NCBI GenBank assembly: GCA_963575745.1
Contig: CAUYUJ010015301.1
Location: 163,459 to 227,458, forward strand
Length of the DNA: 64,000 bases
DNA from: Prorocentrum cordatum
Taxonomy: Eukaryota; Sar; Dinophyceae; Prorocentrales; Prorocentraceae
Reading direction: 5' to 3'
A program made the position numbers and the translations under genes. Position 1 is the stretch's first letter; each line of letters opens with the position of its first letter. This document shows positions 18,745 to 29,695 of the stretch, piece by piece. A model generated the notes under the pieces. The model saw only the letters and a program-made list of their open reading frames with translations. It ran no database searches and was not told where the DNA came from.

Positions 18745-19309
18745 ATGTTTGGGTGCAACTCTTGGGAGCCTAAATTCAGCGTCGGCGCTGGCGGTATCCG
18801 TGGTCGAAAACTGGGCTACCTAGGCCGAATCCCATACAATCTGGCCGAATGGTGTAATCCTCTGCTGATCCCGCATCATCCAGCTCAATGGCTTTGCCAT
18901 CGGGCTTGATCGCCTTTGCTCGTTTGTGCGGAGGCTTCCCAGGAGCAGCAGTGCCGTGCTCGAGTCCTTCCGTCCGTTTGCAAACTGACGCCGTGATGTC
19001 CCCTCCGCGTGGGCCACCGTGGGTGCGGACCCCCTACCCAGGCTGACCTCTCATCTCGCGAGTCTCCGTGTTGTGACGGTCCCGGGGCCCGGCAGGAGGG
19101 CAGCTGGAGGCCGAGCGTTGCCAAACGCTGCGGTTGGTCCACGACGAGCTCTCACGTCCGTCGGCAGGTTTTCCCGCAGGCGATCGACAAGAAACGAGCC
19201 CCAGCGATCTTTCTCCCCCACCCCCCAGCTTGTCGACGACAGGTGGAGCCGCTCAGAAAAGGAGGGAGACCCTGGGATACGCCCCCAGGGGGCTATATTC
19301 GGACGCGCC
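18745..19309. other. Intergenic, no gene supported
   Basis: Mixed composition with opposed short frames on both strands; none shows a recognisable domain. Confidence 0.35.
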
Positions 19310-19640
19310 CCATCTCGAGGGTGGGCGCCCCCCCCCCTCGTATGCCCCGGGGTCGTCGAAACCCCACGAATCCTGGGATGGTGGTCGACGTATGCCCTGC
19401 TGTCTTCTCCTCAAGCGCCCCTAAGCGAGGATGGGCGCCCCCCCCCCCTCGTATGCCCCGGGGTCGTCGAAAACCCCACGAATCCTGGGATAGTGGTCGA
19501 CGTATTCACTGCTGTCTTCTCCTCAAGCGCCCCTAACCGAGGATGGGCGCGCTCCCCCTCGTATGCCCCGGGGTCGTCGAAAACCCCACGAATCCTGGGA
19601 TATAGTGGTCGACGTATTCCCTGCTGTCTTCCCTTCAAGC
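19310..19640. repeat. Three tandem copies of a ~111-bp unit
   Basis: GTATGCCCCGGGGTCGTCGA occurs at 19339, 19451 and 19561, and GTGGTCGACGTAT about 50 bp after each. Period 110-112 bp. Because this is not a multiple of three, the repeated peptide-like words fall in different frames, which argues against coding. Confidence 0.9.
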
Positions 19641-19728
19641 CGCGGCCCCCGAGGCCCCGACCGCCTCCCCGGGGGCAGCCTTCCGTCCTGGGTCTTGTCT
19701 TGGGTGGAGCCGCGTCCCGAAAGCGGCT

Positions 19729-19878
19729 CCTCCTCCTCCTCCTCCTCCTCCTCCTCCTCCTCCTCCTCCTCCTCCTCCTCCTCCTCCTACTCCTCCTCCT
19801 CCTCCCCCCCCTCCTCCTCTTCCCCCTCCTCCTCCTCCTCCTCCTCCTCCTCCTCCTCCTCCTCTTCCTCCTACTCCT
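19729..19878. repeat. (CTC)n microsatellite
   Basis: 150 bp of almost pure CTC. The 498-codon plus frame running through it is a poly-Leu artefact. Confidence 0.95.
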
Positions 19879-19973
19879 GGGCGAAAGCCACCCCCAGGCG
19901 AGGGCGGGATCCGAGGAAAGCACGCGGGGTGACCAAGCACATGCCGTCGGAGAGTTTTGGGGGAGGAGAGGCT

Positions 19974-20102
19974 TGGCATCGCTCGGACGTGTGCATGTTT
20001 CCCTCGGCGAGGACCATCGAGGAGCATCCTTGATCCTTTGGCGAAAGAGCCACGCACGAAACCGAACAAGGCACAGGGAAGGGACGTCCGAGCGCAGGCG
20101 AG
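19974..20102. mobile_element. 130-bp MITE (CATCGCTCGGACGT family), copy A
   Basis: The left end GGCATCGCTCGGACGTG and right end GGACGTCCGAGCGCAGGCGAG form a 19-bp terminal inverted repeat. The interior shares CTCGGCGAGGACCATCGAGG and CACGAAACCGA with copies B (22684-22812) and C (58033-58165). Confidence 0.9.
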
Positions 20103-20265
20103 AGGGGCGTGGGCTTGTAGGTAGGAAGGCGGCGGGGCTGCCAAGAGGCCCGCCGAGGCTTCTCAGGAGCGTTCCTGGGAGTTTGCGGGCCCTCCCGAGA
20201 AGGGCCTTGCCTTCGAGGAAGCCCCTGCGTCTCTCGGCACCGGGCGCCCCCCCTCGCGCCGGGGA

Positions 20266-20400
20266 AAGGGGAGGAGGAGGGAGGGAGAAGGAGGAGGAAG
20301 AGCAGGAAGAGGAGGAGGAGAAGGAGGAGAAGGAGGAGGAACAGGAGGAGGAGGAGGAGGGAAGAGGGGAGAAAGAGGAGGAAGAAGAGCAGGAAAAGGC
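20266..20400. repeat. (GGA)n-rich tract
   Basis: GGAGGA/GAAGAG repeats. A second short tract lies at 20598-20660. Confidence 0.85.
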
Positions 20401-20783
20401 GCGCCACCCTCGGGGGCACCGCTATAGGGGCGGCGACAGGCTCGGAGGCGTCGACGCCCCATCACCCAGTCATCGCCATCGCCGGTGGGGGCCCGCTGGC
20501 CTGCCCCGCACGTGAACGTGCGCCTTCGCCGTCGGGGGCGTATCGCCGATCGAGCGGCGATGCATCGCCGATTCCAGCTCGGCGTTTCCCCCTTGAGGAG
20601 GAGGAGGAGGAGGAGGAGGAGGAGGCGGAGGAGGAGGAGAGGAGAGGAAGGGGAGGAGGAGAGGATCGGCTCGGCCTTTCCCCCCTGGAGCCAGTCCCCA
20701 GTCCCCCGCCGACGTTGCCTTAGAAGTCTCCGGGTCATGGCTCTCGGCTCTCCAGCGCCCAGTCGAGAGGATCCGGGCGCCCC

Positions 20784-21006
20784 CTCCTCCTCCTCCTCCT
20801 CCCTCCTCCTCCTCCCCTCCTCCTCCCCTCCTCCTCCTTCCACCTCCTCCTCCTCCTCCTCCTCCTCCTCCTCCTCCCCCTCCCCCTCCTCCTCCTCCTC
20901 CTCCTCCTCCTCTCCTCCTCCTCCTCCTCCTCCTCCTCCTCTCCTCCTCCTCCTCCTCCCCTCCTCCCCCTCCTCCTCCTCCTCCTCCTCCTCCTCCTCC
21001 TCCTCC
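20784..21006. repeat. (CTC)n microsatellite
   Basis: About 220 bp of interrupted CTC and CCCCTC, flanked by GC-rich sequence with no gene. Confidence 0.95.
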
Positions 21007-21139
21007 CGAGGCTGGACAAAAAACCCGCCGAGAGGCGACGAAAACCTGGGAACACCTCAGCCCTCCGCCGAAACGGCCCCCTGTACCGTGGCCCCCCCCC
21101 CTCCCCCGACCTGCACACCTCTTGCGTCGGCACGAACGA

Positions 21140-21318
21140 CATGGGCACGGAGAGAATGGGCACGATGCCCAACAGCAGTTCCTGCTCATCTTGGACAGGG
21201 CTCGCTGTCCGCGCCGCCGCGGCCTGTGCCCATTGGAGACCGGAGGCCGCCTGCCCAACCGCGGCCGCTGTTGGCCTGGGACCGCATTTGCTGTTGGGCA
21301 TTGTACCCAGTTTTACCT
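21140..21318. mobile_element. CCCAACAGCAG foldback element, diverged copy
   Basis: ATGCCCAACAGCAGTTCCTG on the left and TGCTGTTGGGCATTGTACCC on the right form the inverted termini. The core GCTCGCTGTCCGCGCCGCCG matches the intact copy at 54076-54284. The outermost TGGACGCCCGAA ends are eroded here. Confidence 0.8.
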
Positions 21319-21327
21319 AACAGCTCT

Positions 21328-21425
21328 TGCCGATAGGTTTCTAGTGGGAGCAGAAGAGATCATCTTGACGCCCCAGGGAGGTCTGGGCGGGATCCGGACA
21401 GAACCGGACAAAAGTGCAGCCCCAG
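21328..21425. repeat. Dispersed repeat (copy 2 at 27035-27112)
   Basis: GATAGGTTTCTAGT.GG..CA followed by AGAGATCAT..TGACGCCCCAGG and GGTCTGGGCGG recurs at both places in the same orientation. Confidence 0.8.
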
Positions 21426-21479
21426 GAATCCTTATAGGAATTCTCAGGGATCCTTAGGAATCCATTCCCATTTCGGGCG

Positions 21480-21730
21480 TCCACATTGCGGGCGCCGCCG
21501 GCCCGCCACTGCGAGGAGTGCGGGGCCTCCGGCGCCGCCGCGCTGGCGCTCGCCGCCGGGGCCTGCGCCGAGGCCGGGCGGGCGCACCACCTCCACCGCG
21601 CCCTCCGTGCGCTCGCCGGGCGCGGGCGGGTGGGCGCGGCGGCGGCCGCCGGCCCGCCCGCCGCGGTGCTCGCCGAGGGGAGGGTCAAGCAGTGTCGAAG
21701 CGTCTTGGCTCGCCTATAGCCTGACCAAAC
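21480..21730. other. GC-rich intergenic DNA
   Basis: Extremely GC-rich. Opposed Ala/Arg frames, no gene supported. After 21731 TGTTCTAAGAACA-type palindromic words recur (21731, 21764, 21818). Confidence 0.35.
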
Positions 21731-22269
21731 AATGTTCTAAGCACCTTTTGTGGTTTCCACGACATGTTCTTAGAACGTTTCTGGTCGAGAATGTCTTGGT
21801 TTACCACATCGGGTTTATGTTCTAAGAACATTGTTTTTGTTCTTGGGGCATTTTTGGGCTCTAAGAATATTTCGTGGTAGGACTATAGGAATGCCGGGAC
21901 GGTCGGCCCCTGCTCAAGAGGGGAAGCCCAGGGGTCCCACGCTTTCGCAGGGTTGCGGTGCGGCGGTTGTGCGCCGCGTTCGGTCCTGGGGGGGTGGGGG
22001 GGCTGGCCGGGCCTCGGGACCGCCCGAGGATGAAAGAGCGGGACGTGCTGGACCGGGTGTTCAAACAGTCAGGGCATGGGATGGCTGGGGGGCCAGATCT
22101 CCAGCGATCTGATGTTGCCAGTCCGGGCATGTTTCCTCGATGTCGGCTTGGGCCGCGGCAGAAGTCGCGGCGCGAGGTTCCTTCTGGGGCAGTTGTCTTG
22201 CTTCTCGGCGCCGCGGGACGGTCGCAGAAAGATTCAGGAGGAGCCCCGCTGTGGAACAAACGCGACGTC

Positions 22270-22660
22270 TGCCGTCTGGTCGGCGCCCTCCCAACACAGT
22301 ACTGTGTGCGCGTCGTCCCCCCAGGGGCGACGCGCGCGCCAGGAAATCTACATAGTAGATGCTTCGCGGCGGGCGCGTTCTGGCTGCACCGCTCGGGAAG
22401 CACTATACTACAAGATGGTGATGCTCACCTCACGAAGCTCTTGAGGACCCCCCCTCGGTGTTATCGTTAGCGCCGAACGAAAATAGATAATCCGCGGGGG
22501 GCGGATTCAGCGGAACAATCGCTTGGCTGCGTTATCGCTTCACCGGAAAAAGGGGGAGGGGGGTTTTCTTCTGAGCTTCACGAGGTGATCTGTTCAGGTC
22601 TGACACGCGCCTCCGAGAAGGACACGTAGTACTGATATGTCCCTCTGCGTCCCATCTGGG
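22270..22660. repeat. Dispersed repeat, copy 1 (copy 2 at 54590-54800)
   Basis: Shared blocks in the same order: CGCTCGGGAA followed by CAC/CGATATACTACAAGATGG, then TGACACGCGCCTCC.AG and GTCCCTCTGCGTCCCAT against TGTCTTTGTGCGTCCCAT. Similarity is about 75-80% by eye. Confidence 0.6.
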
Positions 22661-22683
22661 GAAGAGCCCCCCGCATCCTCCTC

Positions 22684-22812
22684 TTGGCATCGCTCGGACG
22701 TGTGCTTTTTTCCTCGGCTAGGACCATCGAGGAGCATGTCAGCTCACCTTGCGAAAAATAAGCGCACGAGACTGAAACATGCACGGGAAATGGACGTCCG
22801 AGCGATGGCGAG
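22684..22812. mobile_element. 130-bp MITE (CATCGCTCGGACGT family), copy B
   Basis: The terminal inverted repeat GGCATCGCTCGGACGT / ACGTCCGAGCGATGGCGAG is intact. The interior shares TTTCCTCGGCTAGGACCATC and GAGGAGCAT with copies A and C. Confidence 0.9.
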
Positions 22813-23019
22813 TCCCAGGGTTCACGGTCGAGGATCGGGGGTCTGGGTTCTTGGAAGTAGTCTCCAGCCTCGCGATGCTTCCCAGCGGTAGCCCGGTGCC
22901 GCTGACCTTCCATCGTTTCGGGGCTCAAGAGACGAGGGTCAATGCAAATGGGGGTCAGTCAGAGCGCCGGATCTTGCACGGTCCTGCAGGGCCACGGGGT
23001 GCATTGACCCGGGCTTAGG

Positions 23020-23068
23020 TGCAGGTCCCTGCAGGATCTTGCAGGATCTTGCAGGATCCTGCAAAGCC
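23020..23068. repeat. (TGCAGGATCT)n minisatellite
   Basis: Four to five copies of a 10-bp unit. A reverse-complement-like GATCTTGCACGGTCCTGCAG at 22972 suggests a small inverted arrangement. Confidence 0.75.
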
Positions 23069-23469
23069 TGACTGGCCTGGGTCTGGATGGACGCAGGGCA
23101 GTAGATCCCCGACCGTCTTCGCCTATTGTAGGCCGGATTCGCTCCAAAAGCTTAGTCAGAACGCCTTCGGGGGAGAGGCCCTCTGGGGTAGCCCCCCGAA
23201 CCTAGGCCTCCTCTCGTCACGGAAAATTCACTCACAACGGGCGCTGTCGGCCTCTGTACATAGAGAGGCCGTTTCCCGGCCCCGGGGCCCCGGGGAAGGG
23301 GGTCCAGACATCCGGAGAGCCACGCTGTGAAAGTGCCACGACGTCGGAGGTCTGGCAAGACGGGCACCGTTGCCAAGAACGCGTGCGGTGGCTGGTCGGG
23401 GCGAGAGCTGGGTACACGCTTCGCCGCATGTTTCGGTAGCAAGTCATGGGAGCCTGGTGTATCCTTTCA

Positions 23470-23640
23470 ATTCCGTCTTTAGCGTCGGTTAGCGTCGATT
23501 AGCGTCTGGGGGTCGATGAGAGAACGCCGATTTAGCGTCAGTTAGCGTCGGTTAGCGTCGATTTAGCGTCGGTTAGCGTCGATTTAGCGTCGATTAGCGT
23601 CGATTCGCAAGAGCCGACAAGATGGTATGGGAGGCTCCCA
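23470..23640. repeat. (TTAGCGTCGA)n minisatellite and flank
   Basis: Roughly twelve copies of TTAGCGTCGG/A, followed by GCAAGAGCC.ACAAGATGG and CATGGGAGGCT. The flank and degenerate units recur at 61735-61875, so the minisatellite is part of a larger dispersed repeat. Confidence 0.8.
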
Positions 23641-23789
23641 TGAGTTGCCACCGAAGCATGTCCTTCCGCTTCTCGGCCTCTCTGTGGCCGTGCGCGTGAG
23701 CCGGGCTTCTGCATCCAGCGCGTGGCTTCCGAATGTGAAGGCCTGACGGCTGGTGCCGCCGACCCTGGAAGACATCGACGACGACCAGG

Positions 23790-23965
23790 AGGGGGAGGAG
23801 GAGGAGGAGGAGGAGGAGGAGGAGGAGGAGGAGGAGGAGGAGGAGGCGGAGATAAGGAGGAGGAGAAGGAGGAGGAGGGAGGAGGAGGAGGAGAGGAGGA
23901 GGAGGAAGAGAAGGAGGAGGCGGAGATAAGGAGGAGGAGCAGGAGCAGGAGCAGGAGGAGGAGGA
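23790..23965. repeat. (GGA)n tract with duplicated interruption
   Basis: GGAGGA repeats interrupted twice by GGCGGAGATAAGGAGGAGG (near 23845 and 23919), the same interruption found twice in 25800-25890. Confidence 0.9.
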
Positions 23966-24586
23966 GCAGGAGGAAAAGGACCCCCCCCTGGGGCCTCCCC
24001 CCCGGGGAGAAGGACCGGAGGAGGACCGGCGTGGGAGAGAGGAGGGGAGGGGGAGGAGGACCCCCAGAGACGGATGCGTATCTGACTCCCTTTCCTGCCC
24101 CTCTCTCTGGGACTCCTCCCCACCTGGGGACGACCAGAGGAGGACAGGCGCGCCGGAGGAGGACCAGCGTGGGAGAGGAGGACCCCCAGAGGCGATGCGA
24201 ATGTGACCCTCCACCCCCCTCCCTTCCCCGGGATCCCCCCCCCCTCCGCCAGGGAAGGGACAAAGGGAATGGGCTTCCCTTTGACGTGACTACGACGTGG
24301 GTCGATCTCCCTCAATCCCCGCACTCCTCCCCCGACGACGGGAGAGTGCTCTCTCACCCCTCTCACCCCCAAGGGGGAAGGACAAACAGAAAAGGCGCCC
24401 CGTCGACGGGACCAGACAGACACACCCCACACACACCGACAGGGTCGGCGGAATTTGGTTGCAACGGATTCAACTGCGCCTCGACCATCAAGCAGACGAC
24501 ACCACCCCACCTACGGCCCTCCATGTTGCGCCACGGCCAACCAGGAGTCGCAGCGTATAGCACGCAGAGGCCCAAGCCAGTCCCCA

Positions 24587-24625
24587 GACCCCCGACGTAA
24601 TGATTTTTTCATTACGTCGACCCCC
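24587..24625. repeat. Short hairpin GACGTAATGA/TCATTACGTC
   Basis: A perfect ~10-bp stem around a T6 loop; a related GTCGTGATTTTTTCATTGC lies at 24735. Confidence 0.6.
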
Positions 24626-24897
24626 AGAGGTCCCGACCCCTTCCCCAGGACCGGTTTGTCATCCTGAGTCGTTTTTTGACGCGCCCGAGGCCCGGTGAGG
24701 GCCCCCAGAGGCCGAAAATGGCGAAAAACCTCCCGTCGTGATTTTTTCATTGCTCGAGGGGGTCTGGGTCTTCAGGGCATATGAGGTCGGTGTTGCCTGT
24801 GTTCTGCTCCGGCGCCGACGTGCGAGCGCAGGCTGCCAGCGTACCGGTCGCGCGTGGACGCCCTCGTCGTCACAGTTGCGTGCCGCGCCGGCGGCCC

Positions 24898-24900
24898 GCG

Positions 24901-24972
<72 letters not shown>

Positions 24973-24978
24973 GCTCGT
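24898..24978. repeat. (CGT)n microsatellite
   Basis: About 25 CGT units followed by CTC-rich DNA to 25040. Poly-Val, poly-Arg and poly-Asp frames are artefacts. Confidence 0.95.
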
Positions 24979-25099
24979 TCCTCCTCCCTCCTCCTGTTCC
25001 TCCTCCTCCTCGTCGTCGTCCTCCTCCTCCTTCCCATCCGCCAACCGTCCTCCTCCATCCGGCTTCTTCTCCTGCGCCCCACCCCCCCGGAGAATTCAG

Positions 25100-25740
25100 A
25101 AAATGCTGGAAGTGGCGCGCATCCAGGAAACGTGGAACAAGTGGGGCACCCAGGGATTTGCGTTTAATTTATTTGTGTGTGTGTGCCCCTGGGCCCCTTC
25201 AGGAGGAGGGTCCCTTCCTCCTCGTCGCTCCTGTGGATGTCCAGCCGTCTGTGGAGGCGACGCCTCCTGGCACGCTGCCCTCGCCCTCGCTCTCTCGTGC
25301 GGGCCTCGCCCCACGGCCGGGCCCTCCGCCCCCCCGGGGGTGTGCGGGCCGAAACGCGCGCCTGGCCCCGGAGAGGTCCGGGAGGAGCAGCAGCGCAGTG
25401 GGGCCGCCGACGTCGGGGACGGCTCGGGCTCGGAAGGGGCTCCTCGGTTCCGCCAGGGGGAGGAGGAGGTACCCCAGACCGCCACCTGCTCCCCTCGTTT
25501 TCGCCTCGTCGGGCCTCCTGGCGGCCCTCGTCACCGCCGCCGACTTCGCCTCGGAGCTCCGGTCGGGACGCGCGCCCTGGGAGAGAGGTCTGGGGGAGTA
25601 GCGGTATCGAAGCCTTTCTTGTGGTGTCCCCAGAACAGCTCGGGTTCGGAGGGCGCTCGCTGTTCCTCGGGGGCTGTCCGCGCTTGTTCTTCCAGCGCTC
25701 CCCGTGCATCCGCCCGCTCTGGGGGGCCAGGAAGGAGGGC
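25100..25740. other. GC-rich intergenic DNA, no gene supported
   Basis: Long opposed frames without domains. TTTAATTTATTTGTGTGTGTG at 25163-25184 resembles part of the repeat at 52150 and 54411. Confidence 0.35.
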
Positions 25741-25767
25741 CCCGTTCCTCATCGCAGAGGCCTTACA

Positions 25768-26048
25768 TGCTGATGATGATGATGATGATGATGAGGAGGA
25801 GGAGGAGGAGGAGGAGGAGGAGGAGGCGGAGATAAGGAGGAGGAGGAGGAGGAGGAGGAGGAGGAGGAGGAGGAGGCGGAGATAAGGAGGAGGAGGAGGA
25901 GGAGGGAGGAGGAGGAGGGGGAGGAGGGGGAGGAGGAGGGGAGGAGGAGGAGGAGGAGGGGGAGGAGGGGGAGGAGGAGGAGGGGGAGGGGGAGGAGGAG
26001 GAGGAGGAGGAGGAGGAGGAGGAGGAGGAAGAGGAGGAGGAGAAGGAG
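25768..26048. repeat. (GAT)n then (GGA)n microsatellite with duplicated interruption
   Basis: A GAT run (25770-25794) leads into ~250 bp of GGA and GGGGGA, interrupted twice by GGCGGAGATAAGGAGGAGG (near 25825 and 25876). Confidence 0.95.
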
Positions 26049-26554
26049 GCCATTCCGCCGACCCTGAGCAGGGAGCAGCTGGGGCGCAGGAGGCGGACGG
26101 GGGGACGGGGGCAAGGGACAGAGGATGCCTGGACGCGAGGGTGGAATAGGAGGCTCAGCGTGTCGCGCCGCCAGTCCTGGACCACCACGCCTCGGTGCGG
26201 CGCGCTGCCCACGCCCCGGTCTCCAATCGTCAGCGTCTCGACCTCTTCCCAGCCTCCCGTCCCACGACGCGCCTCTGTGGCCTGCAAGGCACAGCGAGCC
26301 ACAGAGGCCGCCACCGTGACACGCCGGGCAAGAGTTCCCGACCGCAGTAAGTAGCTTGTCTGCGACGATCCCCTGGGCTCCGACGTGGAGGCAAGGTGCG
26401 ACACTGCCAACAATCGCGCCTGGAGCCCTATAGACCTCGCCTCTCTGCAGTGTCTTTTTCGAGCTATAGGTCGAGCTGCGACGGCCCCGGCGCCCGAAGC
26501 CGGACGGACACGCCCAGTGTGGCAGCATCGAGCCGCCCAGATCCCGGGGCATCC

Positions 26555-26731
26555 TTTACCAGCCTGGAACATATCCCTATCCCTATGCTGGGCATCTCCT
26601 CATCACGATGCCAATCTTAGGGGTTTCGCTAAGATGTTGTCATCTCATCATCATGATGGCGCATCCCTAAGATTATCATCGCCTCTTGGCGTGTCAATCT
26701 TAGGGATAGGGATAAGTTCGAGGCTGGTAAA
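26555..26731. mobile_element. MITE-like foldback element with ~31-bp termini
   Basis: The left end TTTACCAGCCTGGAACATAT and CCCTATCCCTA continuation match the right end in inverse with two mismatches. The interior holds a second pair, CAATCTTAGGG / CCCTAAGATT. 177 bp, non-coding. Confidence 0.85.
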
Positions 26732-27034
26732 TCCTGCTGTTTGCCCCGAGGTGCTGGAGGCGGCTGAGGCGGCGCGCCTCCGCGTCGGCGCGGGGCGGCC
26801 GGTGCGGGGGGCAATCCGAAGCCGCTGCTCCGCGCGGACTTCCCCCGGGGTGTGTTCTGGCCGGGGTGTCGGAGCGAAACCGGCCGTGGCGGCGAGGGCT
26901 TCCCAGGAGGCCCAAGAGGAGATCGCTGTTTCATCCTGTGGCGCGTGGCTGTCGCCACCCCAGGCCAAATCCCTCTCCTCCTGGTCGGGCGGGTGGAAGT
27001 GATTACAGTGCTCTTTTTACCTAACAGCGAAGAC

Positions 27035-27112
27035 TGATAGGTTTCTAGTAGGGTCAAAAGAGAGCATCATGACTCCCCAGGGGGGTCTGGGCGGAACCCG
27101 GACAGAATCCGG
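27035..27112. repeat. Dispersed repeat, copy 2 (see 21328-21425)
   Basis: GATAGGTTTCTAGTAGGGTC, then GACTCCCCAGGGGGGTCTGG, the same series as copy 1. Confidence 0.8.
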
Positions 27113-27181
27113 CGGCTGCCGTCGGAGCCCAAATCGCCTGGGACATCCTCGAAAAATCGGTCTTGGCGCTCCCAGAACGCC

Positions 27182-27499
27182 ATTCCCGGGCTACATTTTG
27201 GATGCCCGGAGCCACCTGTACGCCACTTCGTGGTCTTCGAGCTCCCAGAACTCCATTCCCGGGCCACATTTTGCATGCCCGGAGCTACCTGTAGGCCACT
27301 TCGTGGTCTTCGACTTCCCAGAACTCCATTCCTGGGACACATTTTGAATGCCCGGAGCCAACTGTAGGCCACTTCGTGGTCTTCGACTTCCCAGAACTCC
27401 ATTCCCGGGCCACATTTTGAATGCCCGGAGCCAACTGTAGGCCACTTCGTGCTCTTCGACTTCCCAGAACTCCATTCCTGGGCCACATTTTGAATGCCT
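27182..27499. repeat. 73-bp tandem repeat
   Basis: ATTCCCGGGCCACATTTTG begins at 27182, 27255, 27328 and 27401 and again, truncated, at 27474: a perfect 73-bp period. A more diverged copy precedes it at about 27110. The minus frames with repeating SGKSKTTKWPT peptides shift with each unit (73 is not a multiple of 3) and are not genes. Confidence 0.95.
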
Positions 27500-27915
27500 C
27501 CGGCTGAGGCCGAGGCTGAAGGCAGACTGAGGCTGAGGCAGACGCTGAGGCAGGCTGAGGCTGAGCCTGAGGCTGAGGCTGAGGCTGAGGCAGGCTGAGG
27601 CTGAGGCTGAGGCTGAAGGCAGGCTCAGGCTGAGGCTGAGGCAGGCTGAGGCTGAGGCTGAGGCAGGCTGATGCTGAGACAGGCTGAGGCTGAGCCTGAG
27701 GCTGAGGCTGAGGCTGAGGCTGAGGCTGAGGCAGGCTGAGGCAGACGCTGAGGCTGATGCAGGCTGAGGCTGAGGCAGGCTGAGGCTGAGGCTGAGGCTG
27801 AAGGCAGACTGAGGCTGAGGCTGAAGCAGGCTGAGGTTGAGGCTGAGGCTGAGGCAGGCTGAGGCTGAGAGTGAGGCAGGCTGATACTGAGGCAGGCTGA
27901 GGCTGAGGCTGTGAT
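27500..27915. repeat. (GGCTGA)n minisatellite
   Basis: About 400 bp of GGCTGA, GGCAGGCTGA and AGGCTGATGCTGA variants. It starts exactly where the 73-bp array ends. Confidence 0.95.
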
Positions 27916-28073
27916 TGCGAATGCCGTTGCCACTGCGACTGTCATCGCGAATGCGACTGCGACTGTGAGAACAGCAGAATTCTACAAGTGGATTCTGATC
28001 TGAATCTTAAGGAGAATGCTTCCAGATATGCTTCTACACATCGCTGTTAGCTTGCTTTGCCGGGATAATTAAT

Positions 28074-28222
28074 ACATGCTCCGCGTGCGGATCGTATATA
28101 AAAATGCAGGGGGTGTATCAAAAACAACGATGAGTTCATACATAACTTCATTCATACATTAACCATTCTTAAACAAATCATATAGTTTAACAATCCTATG
28201 TATCAGAAGCTGCCCTGTAATG
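28074..28222. repeat. ~150-bp AT-richer dispersed repeat, copy 1
   Basis: ACATGCTCCGCGTGCGGATC, AAATGCAGGG, AACGATGAGTTCATACATA and a CTGCCCTGTA end. Further copies lie at 53189-53352 and 56325-56477. It is much less GC-rich than its surroundings and non-coding. Confidence 0.85.
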
Positions 28223-28229
28223 GGGGGTG

Positions 28230-29115
28230 GCCCAAATGGGGGGCCGAAGAAAGGGCCCTCAAGGGGCACCCGCTGGCTCCCAAAGGGGCCCTACAGAGCA
28301 CCTCTTTAGCGCCTCCCCGTTGGGGCCACCCCCTTATAAAACAATCGGGGGTGGACAGGCCTCCTCCTCCTCCTCCTCCTCCTCCTCCTCCTCCTCTTCC
28401 TTGGGCCACCCCCTATAAAACCATCGGGGGCGGACAGACCTCCCACCCTGATTTTTTTATTTGGCAGCATAGAGGGCCGTTTCACGATGTTTGAACTCGC
28501 TCGCCAGTGAAAAGATTCCTTGACACTCAGCTCTGCTCGCAATCGCCTCGCCGTCACGCCCCAGAGCGTGGTCCCTGAAACGGGTAAAAAAGTCCCACCC
28601 TGACACGTCGATTCAGGAATCGACCGCTTTCGGTTCGCGAGAGGGCGTCACGGCCGTCATTGTTGTGGGTCCAGGACCGTCGGCTTCGGTCCCAGGCCGT
28701 TTTCATGAAGGGGAGGTTTACGAAAGGGAGGGTTGTCCATCGCCGAAACCACCCGCCTGATCTGGGGTGGCCCAACTGGGTGGGTGGAAGTGATTAACGG
28801 GGGGGTGGCCCACATGGGGGGGGTGAAGAAAGGGCCCTGAAGGGGCACCCGCTGGCTCGAACAGGGGCCCTACAGAGCACCTCTTTAGCGCCTCCCCGTT
28901 TGGGGCAGCCCCTATAAAACCATCGGGGGCGGACAGACCTCCTATACCCTGACGCCCTGACGCGATTGACCGTTTTCGGTTGGCGAGAGGGTGCCGCCGC
29001 CGTCATGTTTGTGGGTCCAGGACCGTCGGCTTCGGTCCCAGGCCGTTTTCATGAAGGGGAGGTTTACGAAAGGGAGGTTTGTCCATCGACGAAATTACCC
29101 GCCCGATCTGGGGCA
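28230..29115. repeat. Tandemly duplicated ~550-bp unit
   Basis: AAGAAAGGGCCCTCAAGGGG at 28248 matches AAGAAAGGGCCCTGAAGGGG at 28826, CTATAAAACCATCGGGGGCG occurs at 28412 and 28911, and GGTCCAGGACCGTCGGCTTC at 28669 and 29014. Copy 1 has a (CTC)n expansion (28362-28398) that copy 2 lacks. Non-coding. Confidence 0.85.
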
Positions 29116-29261
29116 ACGGCGTCGATCGTGCGCAGGAGGGGGTCCATGGCCCCCCCCCTCCTCCCATGCTGGCCTCGCGCGCGTACCATGGCGATCGCTG
29201 GGCACCCCGCCCCGACGTGCCTCGCCCCGCCCAAAGGCGTTACCTCTACGAATACCCCCCC

Positions 29262-29430
29262 CCCCCTCCTCCTCCTCCTCCCTCCTCCTCCTCCTCCTCC
29301 TCCTCCTCCCTCCTCCTCCTCCTCCTCCTCCTCCTCCCCCTTCCCCTCCCCTCCCCCTCCCTCCTCCTCCTCCTCCTCCTCCTCCTCCTCCTCCTCCTCC
29401 TCCTCCTCCTCCTCCTCCTCCTCCTCAGCA
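29262..29430. repeat. (CTC)n microsatellite
   Basis: C10 run then ~160 bp of CTC. The 386- and 396-codon plus frames crossing it are artefacts. Confidence 0.95.
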
Positions 29431-29599
29431 CACCCCCTCCCCCCCAGGTAAGGACGTCCGCCGGAAACAAGAACAGAGAGCCAGCTCAGGGCGCAGCCCA
29501 TGGGAGCCCCGCGCGGCAAGGGGTGCCTGCTCCTCCCTCCCCGAGGCTCAGCACCGCTGCGCCGGCCCCTCTCCCCATCCCCGCCCAGACCCCCCCCCC

Positions 29600-29695
29600 T
29601 CGAGGAGGGAGGAGGGTGGAGGGAGGAGGGAGGAGGGAGGAGGGAGGAGGGAGGCGGGGGGGGGAGGGAGGGAGGGAGGGAGGGAGGGAGGGAGG
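29600..29695. repeat. (GGAGGGA)n tract
   Basis: GGAGGGAGGGAGG minisatellite preceding a very GC-rich stretch (29700-30100) with no supported gene. Confidence 0.85.

Noticed and set aside
19019-20515. 498-codon plus-strand ORF
   Set aside because: More than a quarter is poly-Leu/Glu from (CTC)n and (GGA)n; the rest crosses a MITE and an out-of-frame 111-bp tandem repeat.
23538-24510. Several 200-300 codon ORFs on both strands
   Set aside because: They depend on (GGA)n and CCCC runs; overlapping frames on both strands are equally open.
27191-27488. Minus ORFs with repeating SGKSKTTKWPT peptides
   Set aside because: The 73-bp period shifts the frame each unit; it is a tandem repeat, not a repeat protein.
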